NCBI GenBank assembly: GCA_026708035.1
Contig: JAPOVQ010000014.1
Location: forward strand, 189,170-253,169
DNA from: Chloroflexota bacterium
GTDB taxonomy: Bacteria > Chloroflexota > UBA11872
Direction of reading: 5' to 3'
Length of the DNA stretch: 64,000 nucleotides
In this document: positions 41,112-51,194 of the stretch, piece after piece
Layout of the letters: each line of letters begins with the position of its first letter
Numbering within the stretch: the first letter of the stretch is position 1
The notes under the pieces: generated by a model
Database searches by the model: none
What the model saw: only the letters and a program-made list of their open reading frames with translations
What the model was told of the DNA's origin: nothing
Program-made: the position numbers and the translations under genes

Positions 41112-42689
41112 ATGACCGATTCGGCGACGCCCGCCTTTCAAGCGCTCTACAACCGCTATCGGCCGCAGCGGTTTGGCGAGCTTGTGGGTCAGCCGCACGT
41201 GGTGCGGATATTGCAAAACGCGCTGGCGCACAACCGGCTGAGCCACGCCTACCTTTTCTCGGGAGAGCGCGGCACCGGCAAGACCACCGCCGCGCGCCTG
41301 CTGGCGAAGGCGGTCAATTGCCGCGAAGGCGTGCAGCCCGAGCCCTGCGCCGCGTGCGACCACTGCCGCGACATTGCCGCCGGCACATTCGTCGATCTGT
41401 TGGAGATGGACGCGGCGTCGCACAGCAGCGTCGACGACGTGCGGCTGCTGCGTGAGCAAACCCAGTTCGCGCCCGCCGGCGGGCGTTACAAGGTCTACAT
41501 CATCGACGAGATCCACCAGCTGTCGGCCTCGGCGAAAGACGCGTTGCTGAAGACTCTGGAAGAACCGCCGACCCGCACGCTGTTCGTGCTGGCTACCACC
41601 GAGCCCCATCGAGTTCCGCTCACCATTCGCTCGCGCTGCCAGCATCTGACGTTTCGCCGCATCGGCACGGTGGAACTCATCGATCAGCTCCGCAGCGTGG
41701 CCGCCGCCGAGGGAACCTCGGTCGATGAGATGGCGCTTGCCGTGCTGGCCCGCAGCGCCGGCGGCAGCTTGCGCGACGCGATCTCATTGCTCGACCAGGC
41801 GCTGGCCTTTGCCCAGGAGACCGTGACGCTGGACGACGTGAACGGCATGCTTGGGCTCACCGGTCGGGCGGCGGTGCTGGCGCTGGTGGAGGCCATTGCC
41901 GCGGGCGATGCGGCGGCGGGCCTGGGCGCCATCGAGCAGGCCATGGCCGACGGCAACAGCCCGGGCACGCTGCGGGCGCAGGTCGTCGATCTGCTGCGCG
42001 ACGTGCTCTTGCTCAGCGCGGGCGCGGCCGAGGCCGGCCACGTGCGCGACGATCCGGAAATCGCGGCACTCGCCCGCCGCATCTCCATCGGCCAAGTCGT
42101 GCAGGCGCTCGAGGTCTTCGCGGAGCCCGAGCCACCCTCGCGAGAGGTCGGCGATCCCATTCTCGATCTCGAGCTGGCGTTCGCCCGTGCCGTCTTGCGG
42201 GTGCACGGCGACGCCGTGGCGACTGCCCAGCCGCCGCCGGCGCCCACCAGACCTGCGTCGCCGCCCAAGCAGACCCAAGCCGAGGTCACCCCCACGGCTG
42301 CCGCTACCTTGGACGAGCTGACGGTCGAGACGATCAAGTCGCGCGCGTCGGAGTGGATTGGAGTCGTGCGAGAGGCCTCGCGCATGCTGGCGCCATACGC
42401 GGAGCAGGGCGAGGTGCTGGCCCTGACGGGCGACGTGGTCACCATCGGCTATCGGAGCCAGCTTCTCTTGGACCAGGTGGATCGGCCGCAGGCCCGGCAA
42501 TTGATGGCCGAGGCGCTCACGCGGACCTTCGGCACGTCTCTGCGCGTGCGCAATCGTCTCGAGCGTGAGGCCGCCGCTCCGCGGCCGACATCCCCCAGGT
42601 CGCCGGCCAGCAACGATCCGGTCGTGCGTGTGGCAATGAGGGACTATGGGGCTCAGCCACTTGACGTTGAGCGCACCGAAGGAGCCTAG
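41112..42689 (+). CDS. dnaX: DNA polymerase III subunit gamma/tau
   Basis: Clamp-loader ATPase of the replisome. 525 residues: RYRPQRFGELVGQ, Walker A in GERGTGKTTAAR, a four-Cys zinc site within CREG...CAACDHC, Walker B/DExx in IIDEIHQLSASAKDALLKTLEEPP, SRCQHLTFRR, then the clamp-loader domain III. A Pro/Ala linker leads to a C-terminal tau-like domain from about residue 400. There is no A-rich slippery run, so only one product is expected. It starts an operon with ybaB and recR. Confidence 0.95.
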   Translation: MTDSATPAFQALYNRYRPQRFGELVGQPHVVRILQNALAHNRLSHAYLFSGERGTGKTTAARLLAKAVNCREGVQPEPCAACDHCRDIAAGTFVDLLEMDAASHSSVDDVRLLREQTQFAPAGGRYKVYIIDEIHQLSASAKDALLKTLEEPPTRTLFVLATTEPHRVPLTIRSRCQHLTFRRIGTVELIDQLRSVAAAEGTSVDEMALAVLARSAGGSLRDAISLLDQALAFAQETVTLDDVNGMLGLTGRAAVLALVEAIAAGDAAAGLGAIEQAMADGNSPGTLRAQVVDLLRDVLLLSAGAAEAGHVRDDPEIAALARRISIGQVVQALEVFAEPEPPSREVGDPILDLELAFARAVLRVHGDAVATAQPPPAPTRPASPPKQTQAEVTPTAAATLDELTVETIKSRASEWIGVVREASRMLAPYAEQGEVLALTGDVVTIGYRSQLLLDQVDRPQARQLMAEALTRTFGTSLRVRNRLEREAAAPRPTSPRSPASNDPVVRVAMRDYGAQPLDVERTEGA

Positions 42690-42692
42690 CCG

Positions 42693-42986
42693 GTGTCCAT
42701 GAAGATGATGCGGCAGCTGCAGCGACAGATGGAGAAGGCGCAGGAGGAGTTGCGCGCCGCCACGCTGGAGGTCACGTCCGGCGGCGGCGCGGTGACGGTC
42801 GTCATCACGGGCGACCAGCACATCGAGTCGATCGCCATCGATCCCGCGGCCATCGATCCGGACGATCCCGAGTTGCTTGGGGACCTGGTGACCGCCGCGG
42901 TGAATGAGGCCGTCGACCAGTCGCAGGAACTGGCCAAGCGTAAGCTCGGAGGCTTGACCGGCGGGCTCGGCATTCCCGGGCTGTAG
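42693..42986 (+). CDS. YbaB/EbfC family nucleoid-associated protein
   Basis: 97-residue dimeric DNA-binding protein that coats and structures DNA. Seen: MKMMRQLQRQMEKAQEEL, then GGGAVTVVITGDQHIESIAID and the C-terminal helix AVNEAVDQSQELAKRKL. The GTG at 42693 is placed by GGAG eight bases upstream. It is located between dnaX and recR as in most bacteria. Confidence 0.93.
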   Translation: MSMKMMRQLQRQMEKAQEELRAATLEVTSGGGAVTVVITGDQHIESIAIDPAAIDPDDPELLGDLVTAAVNEAVDQSQELAKRKLGGLTGGLGIPGL

Positions 42987-42989
42987 CGC

Positions 42990-43616
42990 GTGCCGGACCC
43001 GATCCCGCGGCCGATCACGCGTCTGATCGAGGAGTTTGGCCGGCTGCCCACCATCGGGCCGAAGACGGCCCAGCGTCTGGCCTTCTTCCTGCTGCGCGCG
43101 CCCGCGGCGCAGGTGGCGGCGCTGGGCGCCGCGGTGACCGGCCTGCGCGAGCACGTGGTCACTTGTGCGCGGTGCGGGAACTATGCCGACCAGGACCCCT
43201 GCTCGATCTGTTGCGACCCCGCGCGCGATCAGCAGCTCCTCTGCGTGGTGGAGGACCCGCTCGATCTGCTCGCCATCGAGCGCTCGGGCGGATTCAACGG
43301 CGTGTATCACGTGCTGCACGGGGTGATCGCGCCGCTGGACGGCGTGGGACCCGATGAGCTCAACCTCTCCGCCCTGGCCGAGCGCGTGCGGCGCGAGGGG
43401 CTGCGTGAGGTGATCGTCGCGACGAACGCCAGCATCGAAGGGGACGCCACCGCGGCCTACATCAACGGCATCTTGGAAACGGATTCGCTCGTCGTCAGCC
43501 GGCTCGCGCGGGGCCTCGCCCGCGGCGGCGACATCGAGTACGTCGACGCCGCCACCATCGCCATGGCGCTGGAGGGTCGCAGCCGGGTCGCCGACGATTG
43601 GCCCAGTGGCGTCTGA
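42990..43616 (+). CDS. recR: Recombination mediator RecR
   Basis: 208 residues, GTG start. Acts with RecF/RecO to load RecA at gaps. Helix-hairpin-helix LPTIGPKTAQRLAFFLL, the zinc finger CARCGNYADQDPCSIC, then the Toprim domain with VVEDPLDLLAIE and the Walker-B-like tail. It ends inside the next gene (11-base overlap). Confidence 0.95.
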   Translation: MPDPIPRPITRLIEEFGRLPTIGPKTAQRLAFFLLRAPAAQVAALGAAVTGLREHVVTCARCGNYADQDPCSICCDPARDQQLLCVVEDPLDLLAIERSGGFNGVYHVLHGVIAPLDGVGPDELNLSALAERVRREGLREVIVATNASIEGDATAAYINGILETDSLVVSRLARGLARGGDIEYVDAATIAMALEGRSRVADDWPSGV

Positions 43617-44316
43617 GCCCACGACCCGGCTTCGGTGGTTGGGACACGCGTGCTTTCTGCTGTGCAGCCCGGCCGGCGTCCGCGTTCTGATCGATCCGCT
43701 CAACGACGCCCTGGGCTATCCCGTTCCGGCGCTGCCGAACATTGACCTGGTGCTGCTCAGTCACGAGCACGCCGATCACGCCAACGTGGGGTTGGCGCCC
43801 GGGCGTCCCAAAGTCGTCCGAGGCGCGAGCGCCGACCTGTGGCACGCGGGCGAGGTTGAACTCGGGGACGTGACGGCGACGGTGATCGCCGGCGCCTATC
43901 ACGACCAGGAGCAGGGAGCCGCGCGGGGTCGCACGGCGCTGCTGTCAGTGGCCGCGGGCGGTGTCCGACTCCTGCATCTGGGGGATCTTGGGCACGTCCT
44001 GGACGCCAATCTCATCGCGCAGACCAGGGGCCACGACGTTGTCTGCATTCCCGTCGGCGGTCATTTCACGCTGGACGGGGCCGGGGCGGCGGAGGTCGTC
44101 GACCAGATCGACCCGCGGGTCGCCATTCCCATGCACTATCGCCCGTCGGGCCGTGAGTTCCCATTTCCGATCGCCACGCTCGAAGCCAGCGGCTTCCTGG
44201 CCGGTCGCACCGTGCGCCGCGTGGAGGCGTCCGAACTCGATCTCGAGCCGGACCTGCTGCCCGAAGAGCTCGAGGTCATGGCCCTGGCGCCGCCGGCTCT
44301 TCCAGCGCGCGCGTGA
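43606..44316 (+). CDS. Metallo-beta-lactamase-fold hydrolase (UPF0173-like)
   Basis: 236 residues. The metal motif HEHADH is preceded by LIDPLND and followed by GAYHDQEQ, LLHLGDLGH and PMHYRPSG, the layout of the L-ascorbate-6-phosphate lactonase/UPF0173 group. The GTG start overlaps recR by 11 bases, so it is translated with the dnaX operon. It converges on the alpha/beta hydrolase with a 41-base overlap. The substrate is unknown. Confidence 0.85.
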   Translation: MASEPTTRLRWLGHACFLLCSPAGVRVLIDPLNDALGYPVPALPNIDLVLLSHEHADHANVGLAPGRPKVVRGASADLWHAGEVELGDVTATVIAGAYHDQEQGAARGRTALLSVAAGGVRLLHLGDLGHVLDANLIAQTRGHDVVCIPVGGHFTLDGAGAAEVVDQIDPRVAIPMHYRPSGREFPFPIATLEASGFLAGRTVRRVEASELDLEPDLLPEELEVMALAPPALPARA

Positions 44317-45169
44317 ACAGGCCGGTGACCCGCCCGTCGTAGACCTCGGGTTCGACGAATTCCGCCACGACGTGGCCCGCGTCCGGCACTCGCCAGAGCT
44401 CCTTGGGCTCGCCCGCGCGCGCGTAAAGAGCCTCGGCGTCGTGGGGCGAAACTAGCGGGTCGTCCGTGCCATGCGCGATCAGCACCGGGCGCGGACTCAG
44501 ACTGCCAATCGACTCGATCACCGCCAGATCGCGCATCCGCGCCCCGGTCATGCGCTCCACGAGCCAGGTGACGCCGCGCTTGAACGGCCACGGCGGCAGG
44601 CCGGTGAAGGTCCGGAATCCCCAGGCGGTGGCGCTTTCCAGGGAGGCATAGGCGGCGTCGCTGGCGATGGCCCGGATTCTAGGCTCGCTCGCGGCCACGG
44701 TGATCGCCACCGCCGCGCCCATGGAGTTCGCCAGGATGACGATGGGGGCGCCGTCGAGCGACGGGTCATTGGCTGCCAGGTCAACGACGGCCCGCAGGTC
44801 GCGCATTTCGTGCACGCCGGCGCTGCACATGCGGCCTCCCGACTCGCCGCAGGCGCGAAAGTCAAACAGCACCACCGAGTAGCCGGCGCGGTGCAGTCGA
44901 CCGGCCCGCCACTCCATTTCGGTGTGGTTGGTGCCCCAGCCGTGCACGCAGATCACGGTCGCCGGAGCGTTGGCTTGCGGCGCCACCCAGACACGGACGG
45001 GCACGCCGTCCTCGGCCTGGATCGTCGTGGCCTGGAGCGGCAGGTCGGACGGCTGCCAATCGTGCGGGCGCCAGCCGCGCGGGGGATGGGTCAGGCGCCA
45101 GGCGGTGTGGGCGGTTACCGCGGCCCAGAGCAGCGCCACCCCGGCGAGGATGGCTGCGATCAGCGGCAT
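44276..45169 (-). CDS. Membrane-anchored alpha/beta hydrolase at the end of the trp operon
   Basis: 297 residues: one N-terminal helix ([22 protein letters not shown]), HG motif ICVHGWGTNH, the Ser nucleophile in ILANSMGAA, acid in HGTDDPLVS and His in PDAGHVVAEF. The ATG overlaps the trpA stop by 10 bases, so it is translated from the trp message. Nothing shows that it acts on a tryptophan intermediate. The distal location is conserved by overlap only, and function is unknown. Confidence 0.85.
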   Translation of the reverse strand: MPLIAAILAGVALLWAAVTAHTAWRLTHPPRGWRPHDWQPSDLPLQATTIQAEDGVPVRVWVAPQANAPATVICVHGWGTNHTEMEWRAGRLHRAGYSVVLFDFRACGESGGRMCSAGVHEMRDLRAVVDLAANDPSLDGAPIVILANSMGAAVAITVAASEPRIRAIASDAAYASLESATAWGFRTFTGLPPWPFKRGVTWLVERMTGARMRDLAVIESIGSLSPRPVLIAHGTDDPLVSPHDAEALYARAGEPKELWRVPDAGHVVAEFVEPEVYDGRVTGLFTRALEEPAAPGP

Positions 45170-45953
45170 CGTGCGGCGTCCACCATGGCGCCGACCTGGG
45201 CGGCCGCCCGGCTCACCGCCGCGGCGGGCGGCGCGGCGTCGAAGATGTCGATCAGCGCGCTGGCCATGATCGCCGCTTCCGCCTGTCCGCAGAGGGCCTG
45301 TACGTGCGCCGGGGTCGAAATGCCAAAGCCGACTGCACGAGGCAGCGTGGTGGACTCCCCGACCCGTCGGAGGAAGGGCGTGAGGCCGGTTTGCAGGTCT
45401 TCGCGCCGGCCCGTCACGCCCGTGAGGCTCACGCAGTAGAGGAAGCCGCTTCCGCGCTCGGCCACGCGGCCGATTCGCTCGCTCGGCGTCGTCGGCGCCA
45501 GCAGCGAAATCACGTCGAGGTCGTGGGCGGCGCACGCCTGCGCCAACTCCTCGTTATCGTCCGGCAGCAGGTCGGGAACGATCAGGCCGTCGACTCCGGC
45601 GCCCTGCAGGTCGCGGGCCAAATCCTCGTAGCCCCACTGCATGAACGGGTTCGCATACCCCATCAGCACCAGCGGCGCGCCGGTGGCGGCTCGAATGGCG
45701 GCGGCGGCCTCGATGCAGCCGGCGAGGGTGGCGCCCTCCACCAGCGCGCGCTGGGTCGCTCGCTGGATGGTCGGCCCGTCGGCGATCGGGTCGCTGAACG
45801 GGACGCCAAGCTCCAGCATGTTCGCGCCCGCGTCGAGGTAAGCCCGGGCCAACTCCACCGAGGTCGGCATGTCCGGATAGCCCAGCGCCACGTATGGGGC
45901 GATCACGAGCCGGCCGTCGGCGGCCGCGTCGCTGAACGCGGCGGAGATGCGGC

Positions 45954-45957
<4 letters not shown>
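45160..45957 (-). CDS. trpA: Tryptophan synthase alpha chain
   Basis: Cleaves indole-3-glycerol phosphate to indole and glyceraldehyde-3-phosphate. 265 residues. The catalytic Glu lies in [16 protein letters not shown] and the catalytic Asp in [11 protein letters not shown]. The phosphate site is in the GVTGRREDL and VGFGISTP regions. It overlaps trpB by four bases (ATGA) and the hydrolase by ten. Confidence 0.96.
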
Positions 45958-47149
<1,192 letters not shown>

Positions 47150-47153
<4 letters not shown>

Positions 47154-48172
47154 GGAGCCTCGGTCGTACGGAGTTCCGGCGGAATGCGGGACAGCAGCAG
47201 GTCGCCGATAGGCACGACGTTGCGGGGATCTTGTTCGAGGATGTACACCACGTCGATCGCGGCGGTGATTCGGCCTTCGAGCAGCACGATGTAGTACACG
47301 GTTGGCACCGGCGCGCCGCTGGACGGCGCGCCCTCAGGCACGTTCGGATCGATTTCGAGGACGGCGAGCGTCGTCTCGTCCGCGCCCTCAAGCACGTCGC
47401 GGAACCCGTTCAATTCCGACACAAGGTTGGGGTAGTACTCCTTCGTCGCCTCTTCCCGGGAGTTGGCGGAGCCGCTGACGAACGTCGTGCTGAGAAACTC
47501 ATAGAACGCCTGCGCTGCTGGGACGTCGGTATGCACGAAGATGAACTGCACCAGCTGAACGACGCGCTGCCGCTCGCTCAACGCATCCGATTCCGGCGGG
47601 CGATTGCTGACCCGGAAGGCGAAGCTCTCCAGACCGATTTCGGCGATCATTTCGGGCAGGAAGAACTCGGCGGAGTCTGACGATTCCTGAGCCGTCGCCA
47701 GCCCAGGGTCCACGGCCGGGTTGGGAATGAGGATTGAAGTCGCCAACGGATTGGCGGCAATGGCTTGGGCGTCCAGCGGCGCCGCCGCGACGGTTTCCGT
47801 CACCGGCGGCGTTCCCTCGAACTCCGCGCCAGTTGACTCAGTAAACGTCGCGACCGGCGTCGCCCTGCCAGTCGCCCCAGTGCCTCCACCCGGCGTTGGC
47901 GACTGGTCGGCGGGCGCGGATGCCGGCGAGGCCGTCGGAGGGGGCTGGGGCGCCGGGGTTGGGGCCGGCGCCGGCGTTGGCGTGGGTGTGGGCGTGGGTT
48001 TGAGGCTCGTCGGGGCCGGACGCATCTCGATCTCGGTCTGACCCTCGCCGAACACGAACTTGGCGTCGGTGAGTTCGTCCGACGGACGCTCGCCGTCTTC
48101 GAGCATGAAGCCCTGCGTGCAGCCGCATGCCAGCGCCCCCGCCACGAGCAGTGCCGCGGCAAGCCGTCGCAT
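47150..48172 (-). CDS. Unknown lipoprotein embedded in the trp operon
   Basis: 340 residues. Signal peptide [15 protein letters not shown] with a Cys lipobox, a long Pro/Thr/Ala linker ([17 protein letters not shown]) and a C-terminal folded domain of about 180 residues ([20 protein letters not shown] ... [15 protein letters not shown]) that I do not recognise. The ATG is two bases after the trpF stop and the end overlaps trpB by four bases, so it is fully integrated in the operon. It has no obvious link to tryptophan synthesis; a role as a surface binding or stress protein is a guess. Confidence 0.78.
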
Positions 48173-48174
48173 GG

Positions 48175-48795
48175 CTAGGCGGCGGTTTCCAGCGCCGCGA
48201 AAGCCGCGCGCGCGCGCTGAACGAACGCTTCGATCTTGTCCGGGTCCTTGGCGCGATCGGTCTCGACGCCGCTGGCGACGTCCACGCCAAACGGCCGCGC
48301 GGCGGCGATGGCGGTCGCCACGTTGTCCGGTGTGAGCCCTCCGGCCAGCAGCACCGGATGCTCCCGCGTCAAGGACTGTGCCGTGGCGTAGTCCCACGAC
48401 TCGCCCGTGCCGCCGGCTCGCGTGGCGTGGGCGGTGTCGAAGTGGAAGAGATCTACGTCGAAATCGGCCACGATGGCCTCGTCGCGCGGCAGCCGCAGAG
48501 TCTTGACTGCCCGCGATCCCAAGGCGGCGCAATAGTCCGGGTCTTCGCCGCCGCCAAGCTGGATTCGGTCCAGATGGCACGCCCGGGCAACCTCCTCGAC
48601 CTCCGCCAGCGGCGCATCGACAAATACGCCCACGCGCTCGGGACCGGCCGGCGCCGCATCGAAGATGCGCTGCGCCTCGGCCACGGTCCGCCGGCGCCAG
48701 GAGGGCGCGAAGATCACGCCCAGCATGTCGGCCCCCGCGGCGGCCGCGGCCGCCGCGTCGTCGGGTCTCAGCAGCGCGCAAATCTTGACCAGCAC
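48175..48795 (-). CDS. trpF: Phosphoribosylanthranilate isomerase
   Basis: 206-residue TIM barrel. The first strand is VKICAL; most family members have KICG, so Gly is replaced by Ala after the catalytic Cys. GADMLGVIFAPSWRR, IQLGGGED, FHFDTAH with the catalytic Asp, LLAGGLTPDNV and VDVASGVETD all match. It lies three bases after trpC. Confidence 0.94.
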   Translation of the reverse strand: MLVKICALLRPDDAAAAAAAGADMLGVIFAPSWRRRTVAEAQRIFDAAPAGPERVGVFVDAPLAEVEEVARACHLDRIQLGGGEDPDYCAALGSRAVKTLRLPRDEAIVADFDVDLFHFDTAHATRAGGTGESWDYATAQSLTREHPVLLAGGLTPDNVATAIAAARPFGVDVASGVETDRAKDPDKIEAFVQRARAAFAALETAA

Positions 48796-48798
48796 GGC

Positions 48799-49587
48799 TT
48801 ATGCCGCCGCTCCGGCCGCCACCAGCTCCCGGAGCTGGCTGCCCGCGTCGGGCGCCGTCACGATCGACTCGCCGACCAGCACGGCGCTCACGCCGCTGGC
48901 GGCCAGCCGTCGCACGTCGGCCGGGGTTCGCACGCCGCTCTCGCTCACGATGGTGATGTCGTCGGGAATCATGGCGCAGAGTCGCTCGGTCACGGCGAGA
49001 TCGGTTTTGAACGAACGCAGGTCCCGGTTGTTGATGCCCACGATGCGGGCGCCGGCAACAAGGGCCTGCTCCACTTCCTCTTCCACGTGCGCCTCGACCA
49101 GCGCTTCCATGCCCAGCTCATGCACCAGCGCCAGGTCTTCGTCCAGGTCCTGCTCGGGCGTCAGGCCGACGATGAGCAGCACGGCGTCGGCGTTGGCCGC
49201 CGCCGACTCGTAGATCTGGTAGGCGTCAACGATGAACTCCTTGCGGATCACCGGCAGCTCGCAGGCGTCGCGGGCCTGCTCGAGGTCGCTCAGCGATCCG
49301 CGAAAGTACGCCTGATCGGTGAGCACCGAAATGGCGGCCGCCCCGCTGTCGGCGTATTTCGCGGCCTGCGCCGCCGGGTCCAAGTCCTCCGTGAAGACTC
49401 CGGCCGTCGGCGACGCGCGCTTGATCTCGGCGATCACGACGACCGCGTCGACGTCCAGGGCATGCCATAGCGAGCGCCGCTCGCGCGGCGCCTCGCCGCG
49501 CCGCCGCATTTCGGCAAGCGGCATGGCCGCCGCCGCTTGCGCTACCTCGCGGCGCTTGTGCTCGACGATCTCGTCAAGAATCGTCAT
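48799..49587 (-). CDS. trpC: Indole-3-glycerol phosphate synthase
   Basis: 262-residue TIM barrel. Seen: VVIAEIKRASPTAG with catalytic Lys/Glu, AISVLTDQAYFRGS, VIRKEFIVDAYQIYE, VGINNRDLRSF and VSESGVRTPADV. It starts directly at the end of trpD with no gap. Standard length, all catalytic residues present. Confidence 0.96.
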   Translation of the reverse strand: MTILDEIVEHKRREVAQAAAAMPLAEMRRRGEAPRERRSLWHALDVDAVVVIAEIKRASPTAGVFTEDLDPAAQAAKYADSGAAAISVLTDQAYFRGSLSDLEQARDACELPVIRKEFIVDAYQIYESAAANADAVLLIVGLTPEQDLDEDLALVHELGMEALVEAHVEEEVEQALVAGARIVGINNRDLRSFKTDLAVTERLCAMIPDDITIVSESGVRTPADVRRLAASGVSAVLVGESIVTAPDAGSQLRELVAAGAAA

Positions 49588-50613
49588 CTAGCTGCCGGAC
49601 GTGCTGTTCGTGATGGCGACCATACGTTCCAGGCTCGCCGCCGCCGCGCCGTCGTCGATGGCGGCCGCGGCGCGTTCGACGCCGTCGCGCCACGAATCGG
49701 CGACCCCGGCGGCGAGCAGCACGCCGGCCGCGTTGGCGATCGCCAGGTCGCGACGCGGGCCGCGGTCGGCGCCGTCGAGGATGCCGCGGATGGTGACGGC
49801 GTTTTCGTCGGGCGTGCCGCCGGCCACGCTTCCCGGTTCACTGGCCGCCAACCCCAGATCCTCGGCACTGACGGTGTACGAAGCGATCGAGCCGTCGCGG
49901 AGTTCGGTCACCTGCGTGGGGCCGTCAAGCGTGACTTCGTCCATGCCCCCATGGCCGGCAACCACGAGCACGCGGACGGCGCCCATCTTCTGCAGGGCGG
50001 CCGCCATGGTCGCCGCCAACGCGGGAGTGGCCACGCCGAGGAGCTGTCGCCGCACGCCGGCGGGGTTCGTCAAAGGGCCCAAGACGTTGAACATCGTCCG
50101 GATGCCGATCTCCCGGCGCAGCGGCGCCGCGAACTTCATGCTGGGGTGAAAGGCCTGGGCGAACATGAACCCGATCCCGGCCTCGCGCACGCTCTGGGCG
50201 ACAACCGCCGGCGTTACGGCCAGCCGAACACCCAGAGCTTCGAAGGCGTCTGCGCTGCCGCTCTTGCGAGTGAAGGACCGGTTGCCATGCTTGGCGACCT
50301 TCGCCCCGGCGCCGGCGGCAACGAGCGCGGCGGTGGTCGTCACGTTGAACCAGCTGACCCCGCGGCCACCCGTCCCGCAGGCGTCGACGGCGGGCAGGTC
50401 GCCCAGGTCCACCCGCGTGGCGTGCGCCCGCATGCTCTCCAGGAAGCCGGCGATCTCATCCGCCGACTCGCCCTTGAGGCGCAGGGCGGTAACGAGCGCG
50501 CCGAACTGCGCGGGCGTGACGCCGCCGGTGAGGATGGCCTCCATGACCTCGCGCGCCGTGTCGCGCGCCAGCGACCGCCCCTCGACCACGGTCTGGATCG
50601 CGCCGACGATCAT
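49588..50613 (-). CDS. trpD: Anthranilate phosphoribosyltransferase
   Basis: 341 residues. Seen: the PRPP-binding DACGTGGRGVSWFNVTT, KHGNRSFTRKSGSADAFEALG, FMFAQAFHPSMKFAAPLRREIG, and FNVLGPLTNPAGVRRQLLGV. The catalytic magnesium residues are in the MDEVTL region. It overlaps trpG by four bases. Confidence 0.96.
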   Translation of the reverse strand: MIVGAIQTVVEGRSLARDTAREVMEAILTGGVTPAQFGALVTALRLKGESADEIAGFLESMRAHATRVDLGDLPAVDACGTGGRGVSWFNVTTTAALVAAGAGAKVAKHGNRSFTRKSGSADAFEALGVRLAVTPAVVAQSVREAGIGFMFAQAFHPSMKFAAPLRREIGIRTMFNVLGPLTNPAGVRRQLLGVATPALAATMAAALQKMGAVRVLVVAGHGGMDEVTLDGPTQVTELRDGSIASYTVSAEDLGLAASEPGSVAGGTPDENAVTIRGILDGADRGPRRDLAIANAAGVLLAAGVADSWRDGVERAAAAIDDGAAAASLERMVAITNSTSGS

Positions 50614-51194
50614 GAGAGTGTCCGCATGCCGGCCAGCTTGACGAAGTTCCGGAGCAAATCGGGCCCCACCGTCGTCAGAATCGACTCCGGGTGAAATTGC
50701 ACGCCGAATATCGGGTGGGTCTGATGCCGCACGCCCATGATAAGCCCTTCCGGAGTGCGGGCCGTAACATTCAGCTCCGCCGGCATGCTCTCCTCCTCGA
50801 TGATGAGCGAGTGGTAGCGGGTGGCGGTGAACGGGTCCGGCAAGCCCTCGAACAGCTCGTCACCGTCGTGATGGATTGGCGAGGTTTTGCCGTGCATCAG
50901 CTCCGGCGCCCGCACGATGCGCCCCCCGAACGCCGCGCCGACCGACTGGTGGCCCAGGCACACCCCGAGGGTGGGGATGCGCGGCCCCAGGGTGGCGATG
51001 AGGTCAACCGAAATGCCGGCCTCGGCCGGCGTGCACGGACCCGGAGACACCACGATGGCTTCCGGGGCCTTCGCCTCGATATCGGCCACCGTCAGCGCGT
51101 CGTTGCGGTGCGTCTCGATGTCATCCGTGATCACGCTGAGGAACTGCACCAGGTTGTAAGTGAACGAGTCGTAGTTATCGAGCACGAGCAGCAT
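50610..51194 (-). CDS. trpG: Anthranilate synthase component II, glutamine amidotransferase
   Basis: 194 residues. Class I amidotransferase: LVLDNYDSFTYNLVQFL start, nucleophile Cys in LGVCLGHQSVG and the His/Glu in FGVQFHPESI. Supplies ammonia to TrpE. The ATG at 51194 lies 20 bases inside trpE, so translation is coupled. A longer frame upstream is trpE read in another frame. Confidence 0.95.
   Translation of the reverse strand: MLLVLDNYDSFTYNLVQFLSVITDDIETHRNDALTVADIEAKAPEAIVVSPGPCTPAEAGISVDLIATLGPRIPTLGVCLGHQSVGAAFGGRIVRAPELMHGKTSPIHHDGDELFEGLPDPFTATRYHSLIIEEESMPAELNVTARTPEGLIMGVRHQTHPIFGVQFHPESILTTVGPDLLRNFVKLAGMRTLS

Noticed and set aside
41784..43703. Minus-strand frame of about 640 codons across dnaX, ybaB and recR
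   Set aside because: Spans three well-supported genes on the other strand and shows no domain.
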